Below are positions 28,960 through 39,796 of a stretch of DNA of 64,000 bases, one piece after another. A program made the translations under genes and the position numbers. Source of the stretch: Stercorarius parasiticus (Eukaryota > Chordata > Aves > Charadriiformes > Stercorariidae); contig VWZL01004383.1 of NCBI GenBank assembly GCA_013396915.1, positions 184,469-248,468 on the forward strand, written 5' to 3'. The notes beneath the pieces are model-generated. The model was not told the origin of the DNA and made no database searches. It saw nothing but the letters and a program-made list of their open reading frames with translations. How positions within the stretch are numbered: position 1 is the first letter of the stretch; every line of letters starts with the position of its first letter.

Positions 28960-29000
28960 GAAGAATCCACTTTATTCAGATCAACTTTTGGTGTTTGCAG
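28960..29000 (+). promoter_or_regulatory. 3' splice site of NOVA1 exon 3
   Basis: The acceptor AG at 28999-29000 follows a moderate T-rich tract (caacttttggtgtttgcag). Splicing here is required because the reading frame upstream runs into intron sequence unrelated to NOVA1, while codons from 29003 onward match the protein. Confidence 0.9.
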
Positions 29001-29167
29001 GTACTACAGAGCGGGTGTGTCTGATCCAGGGAACAGTTGAAGCACTAAATGCAGTTCATGGCTTCATTGCAGAGAAGATTCGAGAAATGCCTCAAAATGT
29101 GGCCAAGACAGAGCCTGTCAGCATTCTACAGCCTCAGACCACTGTTAATCCAGACCGCATCAAACAA
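29001..29167 (+). CDS. NOVA1: NOVA1 exon 3: end of KH1 domain and KH1-KH2 linker
   Basis: NOVA1 is a neuron-enriched nuclear RNA-binding protein that controls alternative splicing by binding YCAY motifs through three KH domains. This 167-nt internal exon has an AG acceptor at 28999-29000 (context gtgtttgcag) and a GTGAGT donor at 29168. It starts in phase 1, so its first two bases complete a Gly codon split with the previous exon, and ends at a codon boundary. The 55 full codons begin [10 protein letters not shown], pass through the last helix of KH1 (a [13 protein letters not shown] segment near residues 18-30), and end in a Gln/Pro/Thr-rich linker finishing NPDRIKQ. The KH1 GxxG loop is not here and must be upstream. 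The reading frame is intact. NOVA2 is the main alternative, but the neighbouring 72-nt cassette exon at 39604 is a NOVA1 feature. Identity rests on my recognition of the conserved protein, not on a search. Confidence 0.95.
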
Positions 29168-29173
29168 GTGAGT
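29165..29173 (+). promoter_or_regulatory. 5' splice site of NOVA1 exon 3
   Basis: The junction CAA|GTGAGT is a strong U1-type donor despite A instead of G at the last exon base. If it were not used, translation would run 19 codons into the intron and stop at 29225-29227. Confidence 0.92.
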
Positions 29174-30630
29174 TTTTGGTTGGGAATAGAGAGTCACAGC
29201 AGCTCCTTAGAAGTCTTAAAACTTTAAGGCTGCAAGGGGTCAACATAACATGTTCTTTAAGAAAATGTTATTTTACCCTTTAGTAATTTGCTGGTCCTCT
29301 TTTTCCTTGTACTTAGGTGTTCCATGTTTCTCAGCAGTTCTTTTAGACAGGGTTTTATAAATTTCAATGCCACGCACTAATGTGTTTCTTTCATAAACTT
29401 TTCTTTACTGTATAAGGTGATAATACATTTCTATATTTTAGTTAAAGATCGTTGAATTTTAATCTTAAATGATGAAACTCTTTGTAATTCTTTACCATTA
29501 CTAAAAATTACAGATTAACTGAATGTTTCCTACTTTTATGTGTATAAAATAAAACCAAAAATGTTAATTGTTTTTTTAGACCCTATATTAGATACTTTAA
29601 AATCTTACCTGTAAGAACTTGAAAATATAAAGATAATTTACTTGGGATGTTTCCTACAATTTCATTTTCTGTTACTTTTGGCATCTTTTTGCCTGTTTTA
29701 CGCTGACTTCTTTCAAAATCTATGGGCAATGCAAAATACATTTGCACGGTATTATTAGTCTAGTATTCTTTAGTTCATTATGTTTTCAAGAGAAATTTTG
29801 ATTTTTAAAAAAATTGCCCTCTAAGGGGAATGTAAAATATGTCATATGGGATTTAAAATGATTTTCCATTGTTTTGAATAAGAAAAAGATGAAGAAAGAA
29901 ATGAGTGAACATTAGTAAAATTTTATCTTGTCTCTCTATCCTATATAGGATAGATTTTAGTTTCTCCTCTGTCCTATATGGGAAAAGATGGTTTTGTCCT
30001 TCTATACTAGCAAGATTCAGTATTCTATAAAGTAATTTGGTAAATGTATGCAATTACTTTACTTTGTGTATAGTGACACGCACAGAATGCTTACATGAAG
30101 ATGTGTTTGAATAGGATGAGTTTGGAATGATCAGACTGCTTTAGATGGATGAAACTGTGCATAAGTTGTTGTATATGATTACTAATATTTACTACTATAT
30201 TATTTTTTTCTGTATATGCAATACTTTTACATTAAAAATACTCCAGATAATTTATAAAAAATACGAAAAAGAAAAGCCCCAATTTTACAGGATTAGTTTC
30301 TCAGTTATTAGACGTGAAAATGATTATGCCCGAGATAGAGAGAAAAAGCTGAAAAGATCTGTATTTTGAATGGCTTTTCTGCTCATAAAATGTTAGATTT
30401 CATGTCAGTACTTCTTAACCCAATGGGAAATTAGTGTTCTCTATTACAATGAAAAGTTGCTTTCCCCTTTGCAATGAAATGAAGCTAATTTTTAGGCAAA
30501 TCAGTAAGATCCCGAGAAACTAGATTATAGAGCTGTTTAGTGACATGCCTAAATACTTCGTGTCTTGTATCTGAAGTTGGTATAGCTTGTCCACAATACT
30601 TTTCCAGAAAACTTATTTGTAAAGTTTTTG

Positions 30631-30752
30631 AGGTTTGTTTGTTGGGGTTTTGTTTGTCTGTTTGTTTATTTTTTAATTTGGTTGGGGTTTTGTTTTGGAG
30701 TTTGGTTTTTTTTAGTTTGGTTGGTTGTTTTGGGGTTTGTTGTTTTTTTTTA
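30631..30752 (+). repeat. T/G-rich low-complexity tract
   Basis: About 120 nt made almost only of T and G on the + strand, with repeated ggttggggttttgtttt-like units. It is low-complexity, not coding, although it creates open frames on both strands. Confidence 0.9.
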
Positions 30753-32599
30753 AACACAATTCCATGTTTGGAATGTTAAATTAAATTCTGGAGGGATGGA
30801 TTAGTGAACAGAGCCGCTGCCAGTGAAGTTGAGAAACGGACTAAATACAACGTATAACTTACAAGGATATTAGTGACTGGCTCTACATCTTAAAATTGTA
30901 ATTTATTACCTGTATATATACAGGTGCATAATAACGCGACTGCAAATATTTGGAGATATGCATGCCCATATTTGAGAAGTTTTAACCATAATGAATTGTT
31001 TAACTTCTCTTTTAATGTAGCAACATCTATTCATGATAAATTCATACACTATAAATATTGACTCAACAAATATAAAATACATTATTTTTACCAAGAAGTG
31101 AAATTATTACCTTAGTTCTTAGATAGAATTTGCAGTGAAGTAATCTATCCTCCAAAGTCAGAATATCCTGTATTTTAGTAAAAGATATAATACCTCTATT
31201 TAAGAAATTAAAAGGATAATATTTTATAACAGGTAATTGTGACCTAGAACTCCAGTGTTATTATTTTAATAGTAGACAGGTCACTATTTTATTAAAACAA
31301 TCAGGTTAAAGTATAATACAAGTAATTTTGAACTTGGCAAAAAATAAGCCTTATGTACTATGATTTCTTCTTTTACACAAATTTTTACATGGTTCTTCCT
31401 GTCTTAGAGTATTACCCAAGAACTTTGGCACCCAAAGTATTATGTTGCAGATTGAAGAAAGCAGATTTAGCATTTGAGATGGAGAATTGATTTGAAATAA
31501 TAAATTTTACCTTCATTAGGACCTTTGAAGGTATCTCTGTTGGTTTTCTAGCTGTTTCTATCAAAAAGCAAAGGTATTTTTCTCCCCATGAATGAAGATA
31601 CCTGTAGTTGAAGCCTTGAAATGCCACCCATGTCTGTATGGGCATGCAGCTCTCATTTCTCTATTGTCATTTCTTTGTCCTGTGCTGCTTTACTGACACT
31701 CACATCAGAGAAGCAAGCTAAGAAAGGAATTATCTTCTGGCTACAGTTTCAATGGAGAAAGACAGTAGGTAAACCCTTTGCTGACTGCTTGAGTTTCAGC
31801 ACTGTCTGTCTTCAGGAAAGGCATGGGTATACATGGAGTCTGAGTCTGGGCTGGTGTTTCTCCTTGCTAATGGAAGTCACTATCCAAACATTCTGGTCTC
31901 TCTAACTTTAGCTTTTTCACCTTCAGAAGATTTGCAAACAAGTCTGTCTTCTTCCCTTTGAGCCTTCTCCACTGCATAAGTCCACATCTCCTAAATCTAT
32001 GACCTTATTAGTAGATACCAGGTAGTTCTCTCCTCCCAGCAGGTCTGATAGATATTTAATTGACAAATGTTTGCATCTTTTATCTCTATGTAACATAGGC
32101 AATCTCTTCATAGATGTCAGCATCTGCTGTTTCTAGCTGTCATTCAACAACAACCACCTGATTCCTGTGCCCTTGTATTTCCTAGACAATTCTATGAGCA
32201 TCTAACCTCCATTTTCTCTCTTTATTAGTGGAAGTGTCATACCAATTCTTTCAGATCATATTGTAACCCAAGGGAAGAGAATATAGTTTTCATAAAGTGA
32301 TCAGGAGCCTGAGCTGTTTCAGCTTTGTAATTAGTATACAAAGCTTTAAATTTCACCTTTAAATTAATAGCAGTTCCTATGAACAATGGAAAAGGCTGCA
32401 TCATGTGGTCTTATAATATCACCTTCTTCAGAAACTATTGCAGCTTCTTTGCATGCTAGTTGAATTTTTCTTCCAGCTTTCAGTTGTTTTACAGGTAGCA
32501 GCCTGTCCAGGAAGCACATGGAATCAGAGACAGCCACCGCAGAACTGTGCATTATATAGAAGGAAAGTTGTGTGATCTTATCGTTAACTCAGCTTTAAC

Positions 32600-32664
32600 C
32601 AGGAGTTTGCACTGTTTGGCCGTGTGAGATCCCTTCCAGCCTGAATCATTCTTTGATTCTATGA
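32600..32664 (+). mobile_element. CR1 3' tail, plus strand
   Basis: The sequence gagatcccttccagcctgaa followed by tcattctttgattctatgaa matches the last bases of CR1 in the sense direction, with a diverged upstream part (aggagtttgcactgtttggc). It is the only CR1 piece here in the same orientation as NOVA1. It is short and diverged, so the left edge is approximate. Confidence 0.7.
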
Positions 32665-33131
32665 AATGTTTAGCTATCAAAGCGCAGACAAAGGTTTTAG
32701 AATTTCTTCCTTGAAAATCTAGAGTAAAACTTTCACATATAGAACTTCCAATTAATATTTTCGTTGGAACCAGTTTCATTTCAGCTTTTTCAGTAGATAA
32801 CCTGTTATGAGTCTTTAGCTTCTGTTCGTTCAGTTCATTAATCATAGCCCCAGACATTGTATTCAAAATCTGCAAAATTGAATTAATTAACTAAGATTTG
32901 TAAATTCTCATTCTTCTAGGGAAAGTGAGTACTTTAACTTTAGAAATGCTGATCAAAAAAAAAAATGGAAATGTTCATATTTTTTAAATAAAAAGTTTTA
33001 CTTTGAAGCACTTACATAGAACTTAACGTTAAGAAAATACAGATCTGAAAATATTGGCTTAACTGGAGGAATTTATTTATTTTTTTTAATATGGGACATG
33101 AGTTCTTCAGACTATAAAGACTCAGTAGACT

Positions 33132-33774
33132 TCATAGAATCACAGAATAGTTGGGGTTGGAAGGGATCTTAAAGATCATCTAGTTCCAACCACCCTGCCA
33201 TTGGGGGATACCTTCCTCTAGATCAGGTTACTCAAACCCTCATCCAACCTGGCCTTGAACACTTCCGGGGACAGAGCATCCACAACATCTCTGGGCAACT
33301 TGTTCCAGTGTCTCAGAACCCTCACAGTAAAGAATTTCTCCTTAATATCTAATCTGAATCAGTTTAAAGCTGTTACCGCTCATCCTATCACTACACTCCC
33401 TCATAAAGAGTCCCTCCCCATCTTTCCTTTAGGTCCCCTTTAAGTACTGGAAGGCAGCTATAGGGGCTCCCCAGAGCCTTCTCTTCTCCAGGCTAAACAA
33501 CCCCAAATCTCTCAGCTGTCATAGGGGAGGTGCTCCAGACCTCTGATCATCTTTGTGGCCCTGCTATGGACTCCCTAACAGGTCCATGTTCTTCTTATGT
33601 GGGGGGCCCCAGAGCTGGATGCAGTACTCCAGGTTGGGGTCTCATGAGAGGGGGAGAATCACCTCTTGGCATCCTAGGCACACTTTTTTTTGATGCAGCC
33701 CAGGATAAGGTGAGCGCACATTGCTGGCTCATATTAAGTTTTTCATGCACCAATACCTCCAGGTCTGTCCTCCT
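33132..33774 (-). mobile_element. CR1 LINE 3' fragment, diverged
   Basis: It starts tcatagaatcacagaatagt and ggttggaagggatcttaaag, then runs through recognisable CR1 blocks: caacatctctgggcaacttg, a ttctccaggctaaacaaccc block, an agctggatgcagtactccag block, and acattgctggctcatattaa near the right end. These correspond, on the minus strand, to the C-terminal part of ORF2 and the 3' UTR. Frames are broken throughout. It belongs to a CR1 subfamily different from the copy at 2371, judged by the different text in shared blocks. Confidence 0.95.
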
Positions 33775-36700
33775 TTAGAAATGTTCACTGGTTTCTTAAA
33801 ATGTCTCTGCCTTCTGATGAGCCTTTCTTTTTATCATCCATTTAAGGCAACAGTCTGTCACCTACATGAACCTTACTAAACTCCAGAATATGAGAAAATA
33901 ATTCTACGTTTTTCATTTGAGGTAAATAACAATAACTAGTTTTGTAGATCACTGTGTCTCTTCTTCTACTCCACAATTTCTCATAAACTTTTCACACTTT
34001 TGGACATAGGTGAAGGATCACACCAGTTACCATTCTGCAATGAATGATAAGATATGCAAGTGTGTTTACAACTTGTGAGGACAAAAAAACCAAACTTACC
34101 ATTATTCACTAGAGAGATGGGTCTATACATTATATTCCGTGGCAAAAGTTTAGCATTCCATAAAAATACGTATACTATATCCTGTCCCTCATGTGCCCTT
34201 GCCTAAATTCTGGTGCCAGATCACTGTTTTATGTTTCATTTCACCAGTGTTGGATGTAATCTCAATATGTATGTGAAACCATGTTTTATGAACAAAATTA
34301 ACTCTGTAGCTGATGATTAACTCTTCATTGTATGTGCTTCAAAAGTGGAATGTGAATAGAAGATTTTATTGGGGGATGAACAGCAGCATTCAACATTGCA
34401 GAAATTTTCAGCAGTGTTCTGATTCTTAAGAAAATTCTGAAGTTATCTCATGCCTTCTGATGATTTTGTAGTTTTGGTGTTTTGTTTCCAAATACCAAAG
34501 TAGCCCAGAATCAAAAGGTGACATTTTCTTTCCTTCTAGGACTTGGGGGTTTTTTGACATGAATCTTAGACCTGTATCCTTATGTGTTTTGATTCCTGTG
34601 TCTGGTTACTTGAGTTTTCTGGTATATCTATATAACAGCACCAGACCTTGTAGCAGTTCTGTGTTATTGTCACAGGTTTTGAGGACAGAGAAGTTCCTGA
34701 TTCTTCTTTGTCCATTTTACTGTAATCTTTATCCTAAAATATTCCCTCCATCCAGAGTTGCTCTGATGATCCAAATGGTACCTGCTGGTCTGCTTTAAGC
34801 TCATTACTCCTCCTTGTCCCCAGGTAGAACATGAGATAATCTTCCTTTTACATCAAACTTAGACACTTTTTTCCTTTTTCAAAGACAAGTCCCCAAGAGT
34901 TCATAAATGCAGATAAATTACCTCTATACACACCTATAAGTAAGCAATCCATCTATATATGCTAGCTCTCTTAGTCTTTTTGTGTTGCCCTATGCCCCAT
35001 GTATTCTTTTGCACTAAAGCAAAAACAAATGCAACCAGGATGAAATATCATCAGAATGTATTTATTTGTTCTTTACAGAAGTGGAAAGGTAGCAAGTAAA
35101 ATTAGATCACTGAAGTCATCAAAGTAGCCTTTTTTGCAATTTGAATTGTAAATAAATTATTAATCCTTGATTATTTCTTTTTCCAAATTTTATTTTTGAA
35201 ATGTGTTATGTATTTATTCAGTCATCACTCGGATGAGAATCATTTGCCAAAGTTACAGATTAAAGGTGTTCACAGCAGATAAAAAGAAGACTCAATATGT
35301 TTAGCAAAGCAAGTGGTCTGTTTAGAAAGGCTCATCTCTAATACTGTTGAAAGTCTAGTAAGTCAGTCTTTTATGTTTTTCAGCACAATGGGGCCTTGCA
35401 GTGCTCTCTGTTTCTCATTTTAGCTGCAGAAGGTATTCAACTGTTGAATATAATTTAAAAAAATACCACCTTTTCTTAAAGTGCCTTAAAATATTGGCTT
35501 AAGCAGATTAGTTTTATCATTGCATTAATTTCAGCAATTTAAAAGCACCAATATTAACATATGCATTACTGAAACTCAGTATTAGCTTAGTATTAACAAT
35601 AATTTAATGTAGGTAAAGTTATTACCAAGATTTCCTTTGTTTGGCAAGCCCTGTAGTGAGAAACTAGAAATTGGTAAGCTGTAAATGTAGTTTCATCTTC
35701 CCATTTAAATTATTTTCTTTATGTATGTTTTCATGTCTCTAACCCTGTTTTCAAATGGTGTGTTATTTTCTGCCTTTTCTTTCTGCTCTTCTATATATAA
35801 ATATACTAATAGTTACTGAGAATTAAGTTAACTGTCTCAGTACAATATTTACTATCTAGGGTGTAAGTATTGAAATTTTTTTAGTATATATATAAGGGTG
35901 TGACTTTTGTCATGTATACGTAGCTCTGCACTAGGCAATTCACGAAGTCGTTGAAAGCAGGCTCAGAGCCTTTTGGAATACTGTACAGATGGAGTATATG
36001 TATTCTATACAGCTGTGATACAGCTGTATCTTCACTCTGTTACTCAGAAATATGAAGCATGGAAGTGTGATGCTTTGACCACCTTTCTGCACCCTGTAGT
36101 ATGTTGTGCAGCCTGAGTGCAGCCTCTCACGGAATAATCAATTCTTGTGAGTTTCAGAAAATACTGCAACTCAAATATCGCTTAAACAGAATTTTATTTC
36201 TAAAATTAAGCTTTGTTTTTATTACTTAAAATCTGTTTTCCCAAACATCTGCTCTAGAAGCTTAAAGTAAAAACAAACAACACTCTCTTACCTGCAGGTA
36301 TAGTCTTCCATTCATTGTCTCATGTTTGAGAAAACAGAGAAAACCAGTTTCACCATGACTCGGACTATAGTATTCAAGATACAGCTTAAATAAAACCCCT
36401 CAAGACTTAAAAGTGGTGTGTGGTAGAAATTCTAACTGGCTTTTTTCCATAACCTTGACAACAGTCAACCTGCAATTTCAGGAAAGCTTCAATTATAGTA
36501 CACATGTTTCAGTCTCAAAAATTGAAACTCTGTAATGTAAATTCATCTTATGATTTTTAATCACTTTATACATCTCATTCCCAGAAGGCTAATAACTACT
36601 AAATTCAAGTGCTTGCCTAATGCAAAACACTTGCCAAATTTAAAAAAAAAATATTCTATGCTGCATAATAAATCAGAATTATTGAGCTCTGTCCAACTTT

Positions 36701-36950
36701 CTTTAAGAAGTAATTTTGTCTAAAAGTTCTTGCAAAGCAATTGAGAGTGTATCAATAAATTACTTATCAGCCAATGGAAATTCCTTACAAAATCCAAATG
36801 CCTGTGTTACTTCTTTTTAATTTTTGAGAAATTACTTTGTGTTACTTTAATACTGAAGAAATAAATAGATGCGTTTCCATAAATTAATGTGTCTCTGGAA
36901 TTATACGGAAGCATGAGAAGGTACTAATTTTTGCAAAATGCTGTCAGTTC

Positions 36951-37018
36951 TTTTATATATATATATACACACACACACTTTTATATATATATGTTTATAC
37001 GTGTGTATATATATAAAA
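36951..37018 (+). repeat. TA/CA ... GT/TA inverted microsatellite (hairpin)
   Basis: The left part is T-rich (TA)n followed by (CA)n. The right part ends gtgtgtatatatataaaa, which is the reverse complement of the left arm, with a further TA block between. It is able to fold into a long hairpin in DNA or in the intron RNA. Confidence 0.9.
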
Positions 37019-37775
37019 ATGAAAGCAGTTATGTTAGTAAACAAAGTAAGAGGGATTAAGCCTGAAACACAACCAACCTGATATACAAAGAAAACCCACT
37101 AAAAATACAAAATAAAAAACCCTATTGCTATTTTCAGTATTTTGTCATTGGTATGTATATTTGGAAAAAAATGTGTATGTCCGTATTTGTTTCTTGTTCA
37201 ATAACACAGTTATTTTGGTTTAAAATGTTTTTATCTTTTTTCCATTGTATTTTAAACAAGCTTTTACTAAAATGGAATAGTGAAATGCTTCTACTTAATG
37301 GAAGTTATAATTCAACAGTCACCTGAAATGATTATCGTCACTCCTTTTTCATCACAGCCATACATTTCTGGGCTTTAGGAAGATTGATATGAATTGAAAT
37401 CAGAGATGCTTCGAGTTTCTTAAATTATTTGTGGTATCAGTGATAAGGTCATTATTTAGTGTTGAAGTGTTCTACATATTTTCTTATAAATCTGCTAGCT
37501 AGATTTAGTAACACCTATGAAGAACAAACTGGTTTTCCTTTTATTATTTAGCCTACCATACCAAAAAAATATACAATAGAGTATACCCTAGTTAGCAGTG
37601 ATGTTGATCACACAAACTATCAGATGTCTGAAATATTTCAGACAAATATATTTTCAGAGTTTTGCTGTAGATTAGTAACAATTGTTTTTATTTTTTATTT
37701 TTAGTTCAGGATGAGAGTTTAATATATAGCTATAGTAAAGAAAGCCTATTGGGATAAGTTATAACCCTCTTTTCT

Positions 37776-37815
37776 GCTTGGTTGGGGGTTTTTGGTTTTG
37801 TTTTTTTTTTTTCCT
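37776..37815 (+). repeat. T/G-rich run
   Basis: gcttggttgggggtttttgg followed by ttttg and a T run of about 12, a shorter version of the two long T/G tracts. Confidence 0.8.
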
Positions 37816-39564
37816 GTTAGTTTAAACTTAAATGATGAAAATCAGTACATTGCAATTTCAGACTTGGTAAGTGAGACACTGCATCACCCCAGAAAAATCA
37901 GAAGTATAATTCTATAATTGAATAGGATTACCCTGTACTATCATGGAATCTGAAATTTCTTTTTCTAAATAATTCTAGCACCTCACAAATGAACCCATGT
38001 TCTGTACAGAAAGACATGGGAGAATCCTTAATAATTGTCTTGATTTTCACAAAGTATAGCATCTGCTGACCAATAATATTTTTCCAAGCTACGTGGTAGT
38101 ATTTTTTACTTAAGCCTCTTGAAAGAGTGCTGGTTGATGCTTAAGTTGAATATGTTTTATTTTTGCTTTTATTGTTTTATAACATGAGTTACAAGTTGGA
38201 AACACAAAATAAGGATCTGTTCCTGAAGATTTTTTTTTCCTGTTTTGGCTGCTTGTTTATGTACAAACTATGAAAAAATGGATCTTCATATTGCTTAACA
38301 TACAGCTTAAATATTTGTGTGTGCATATGTACAAGCCCATATTTTGCTAATACACAACTTTATGCATTCACAGTGTCCCAGCTTTCTCATATGCATTAAG
38401 AGTTTTAGTGCAAAAGTATGTATACCTATTTTATGAGGGACTGTCAATGATTGTAAGTAACAGAACTGCTGAAAGTGTGAAATTTTGTTTCCTTTATTTC
38501 TAAATAGTTTTGGTTAGTAATTATATGACCATGTGATAAGTCACATTGTATAGCATTTTAACATCTTATTTATTAAAGTAGTGTAAATTTGGATATTTTA
38601 TAATATTTATATATTACAAGGATGTCAAAAAACATGCTTTGAATAAGTATTGTATGTTATGTTTTGAAAATTGGAATTTTACATTTTCACTACGTTTATA
38701 AAAAGAAGAGTTATTCTGTCAGGATCTAATACTTTTAAAAGAGAAATGTGTATATCGAAATCTTAAACAGAGCAGTGCTTTTTTGATATGTTCAAGAATT
38801 AATGTTAAGCATATGTATATTATTTAGAAAACATGATCAATAAATATGACTCTTAATTCTTTTTTGTGTTTATTTTGAACGCAGGCCTGATGATAAGTTA
38901 TTAACCTTTGCTCAACTAAATGAACATTTTAACGCTAATCATGAATACATTGTAGTAATTTGTTCTGAAGGTATTAGTTGCATGTTCATCCATCATGAGA
39001 TTGATGTTTACATTTTTTCACCTGCCTCTTGATTACAAAATATCAGTGAATATTTTAGCAGTTAGTATATTGCTAAAAACTCAGTAGCTTCAGTGTAATT
39101 GTTTTAAGATATGGAACACAGTTTGGTGTCTATAGTCCGTGCAATAGAATGGTGCATTATAAAGTGCCAAAGTAAATGTCTCTAACTTCTTTCAGACGTG
39201 GGCCCTGTTTGTTTGTAGACTGATAACTGTTTCTAGTGCGCTCATTGAACTTGCTGGAATTTTTGTTTACTATAGTCTTCATTTTCCCCAAGAGGAGGAG
39301 AGAGGAAAGAATATATTCCTCATGTGGTCAGCATATTTTTGAGTATTTATGTGAGTTCACCATCTTGATTTCAAGTCATTAATTTGTTTTTACATGCATA
39401 AGCATGCATATTTACATGCATTATTTATCCAATTGACTTTAAATTCCATTAAGTTCCAATGAGTAGGAGAAAGATTTGTCTTAGGCATTTTTTATTTATT
39501 TTAATTTTCTAGTTATGTTACTTTTGTTGGTTTATTTATTTTTTTAACTGTTCAGTCTAAGGCT

Positions 39565-39603
39565 TGTAAAGGTTGATTTGCTCCTGAACTGCTTTGTTCC
39601 CAG
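39565..39603 (+). promoter_or_regulatory. 3' splice site of cassette exon 4
   Basis: The AG at 39602-39603 is preceded by a short, interrupted pyrimidine tract (ctttgttcccag) and, further up, possible branch-point contexts such as cctgaac near 39582-39588. The tract is weaker than in many constitutive exons, which suits a regulated exon; the branch point is a guess. Confidence 0.85.
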
Positions 39604-39675
39604 ACATTGCCATCTTCCCCAACTACCACCAAGTCCTCTCCATCTGATCCCATGACCACCTCCAGAGCCAATCAG
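39604..39675 (+). CDS. NOVA1: NOVA1 exon 4: 72-nt alternatively spliced cassette exon
   Basis: This exon encodes 24 residues starting TLPSSPTTTK and ending SRANQ, inserted between KH1 and KH2. Twelve of 24 residues are Ser or Thr and four are Pro, with two Ser-Pro dipeptides, so it is a flexible, potentially phosphorylated insert. The acceptor is AG at 39602-39603 after a short pyrimidine stretch (tttgttcccag) and the donor is GTACAG at 39676. Length is a multiple of three and both junctions are phase 0, so skipping it keeps the NOVA1 frame. In mammals this exon is alternatively spliced and repressed by NOVA1 itself through YCAY motifs in the exon. Five YCAY tetramers lie within these 72 nt (39610, 39626, 39640, 39650, 39656), so the same control probably operates here. 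NOVA2 lacks this exon in mammals. That it is skipped in this species is inference. Confidence 0.95.
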
Positions 39676-39796
39676 GTACAGTATCATCCTACCATCTACA
39701 CCATACTTTTCACGGGTGACAGCTTGCAAACTGGAGAAAAAGATATGGTGGGTTAAGGATTTATTCGTTCATTCACATATATACACCCATAACCAT
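39610..39796 (+). promoter_or_regulatory. YCAY cluster over exon 4 and its downstream intron (probable NOVA autoregulatory element)
   Basis: Thirteen YCAY tetramers fall in 187 nt. Five are in the exon (39610, 39626, 39640, 39650, 39656). Four are in the first 38 nt of the intron (39684, 39692, 39701, 39710). Four more follow at 39769, 39773, 39787 and 39793. With equal base use, about three would be expected. NOVA KH domains bind clustered YCAY in RNA; exonic clusters repress and downstream intronic clusters usually enhance exon inclusion in mammalian work. Motif counts are direct observation; regulation in this species is inference. Confidence 0.7.

Larger units (their letters stand above)
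1..29000 (+). other. NOVA1: NOVA1 intron 2, 3' part (non-coding)
   Basis: No exon was recognised here; in particular the NOVA1 segment with the KH1 GxxG loop is absent, so this should be one intron of at least 29 kb that starts left of the window. It holds four minus-strand CR1 pieces (531-1052, 2371-3420, 7351-7403, 23998-24195), a T24 run at 18078, a GT repeat at 21730, a CA repeat at 24757, short tandem duplications at 8469 and 17157, and a G-rich run at 17370. Higher-complexity stretches near 5881-6200, 22926-23230 and 25541-25720 look like possible conserved elements. The remaining sequence is AT-rich and shows nothing I can name. ORFs up to 163 codons occur but have no recognisable family. 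That the left end still belongs to NOVA1 is inferred from gene structure in other vertebrates. Confidence 0.8.
29168..39603 (+). other. NOVA1: NOVA1 intron 3 (10.4 kb, complete)
   Basis: This is a complete intron bounded by GTGAGT at 29168 and AG at 39602-39603, joining codon-boundary ends. Contents: a T/G-rich tract at 30631-30752, a short plus-strand CR1 tail at 32600-32664, a longer minus-strand CR1 at 33132-33774, an AT/AC hairpin at 36951-37018 and a T/G run at 37776-37815. Three ATGCAT words lie about 190 nt before exon 4 (39393-39421). Otherwise it is AT-rich unique sequence with no recognisable gene. The segment 31600-32560 is less AT-rich than its surroundings, but I cannot assign it. 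Confidence 0.9.

Noticed and set aside
28949..28999. Upstream ATG in frame with NOVA1 exon 3
   Set aside because: It lies in intron sequence before a clear acceptor AG at 28999-29000; the residues encoded do not belong to NOVA1.
30485..30757. Lys/Gln/Thr-rich minus-strand ORF and its plus-strand partner
   Set aside because: Both come from translating the T/G low-complexity tract.
32364..32875. Two adjoining minus-strand ORFs (62 and 107 codons) that look protein-like
   Set aside because: The larger runs straight through a plus-strand CR1 tail at 32600-32664, neither matches a family I know, and lengths are within chance for AT-rich DNA.
39544..39729. Minus-strand 61-codon ORF over exon 4
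   Set aside because: It is a shadow of the plus-strand coding exon; no family features.
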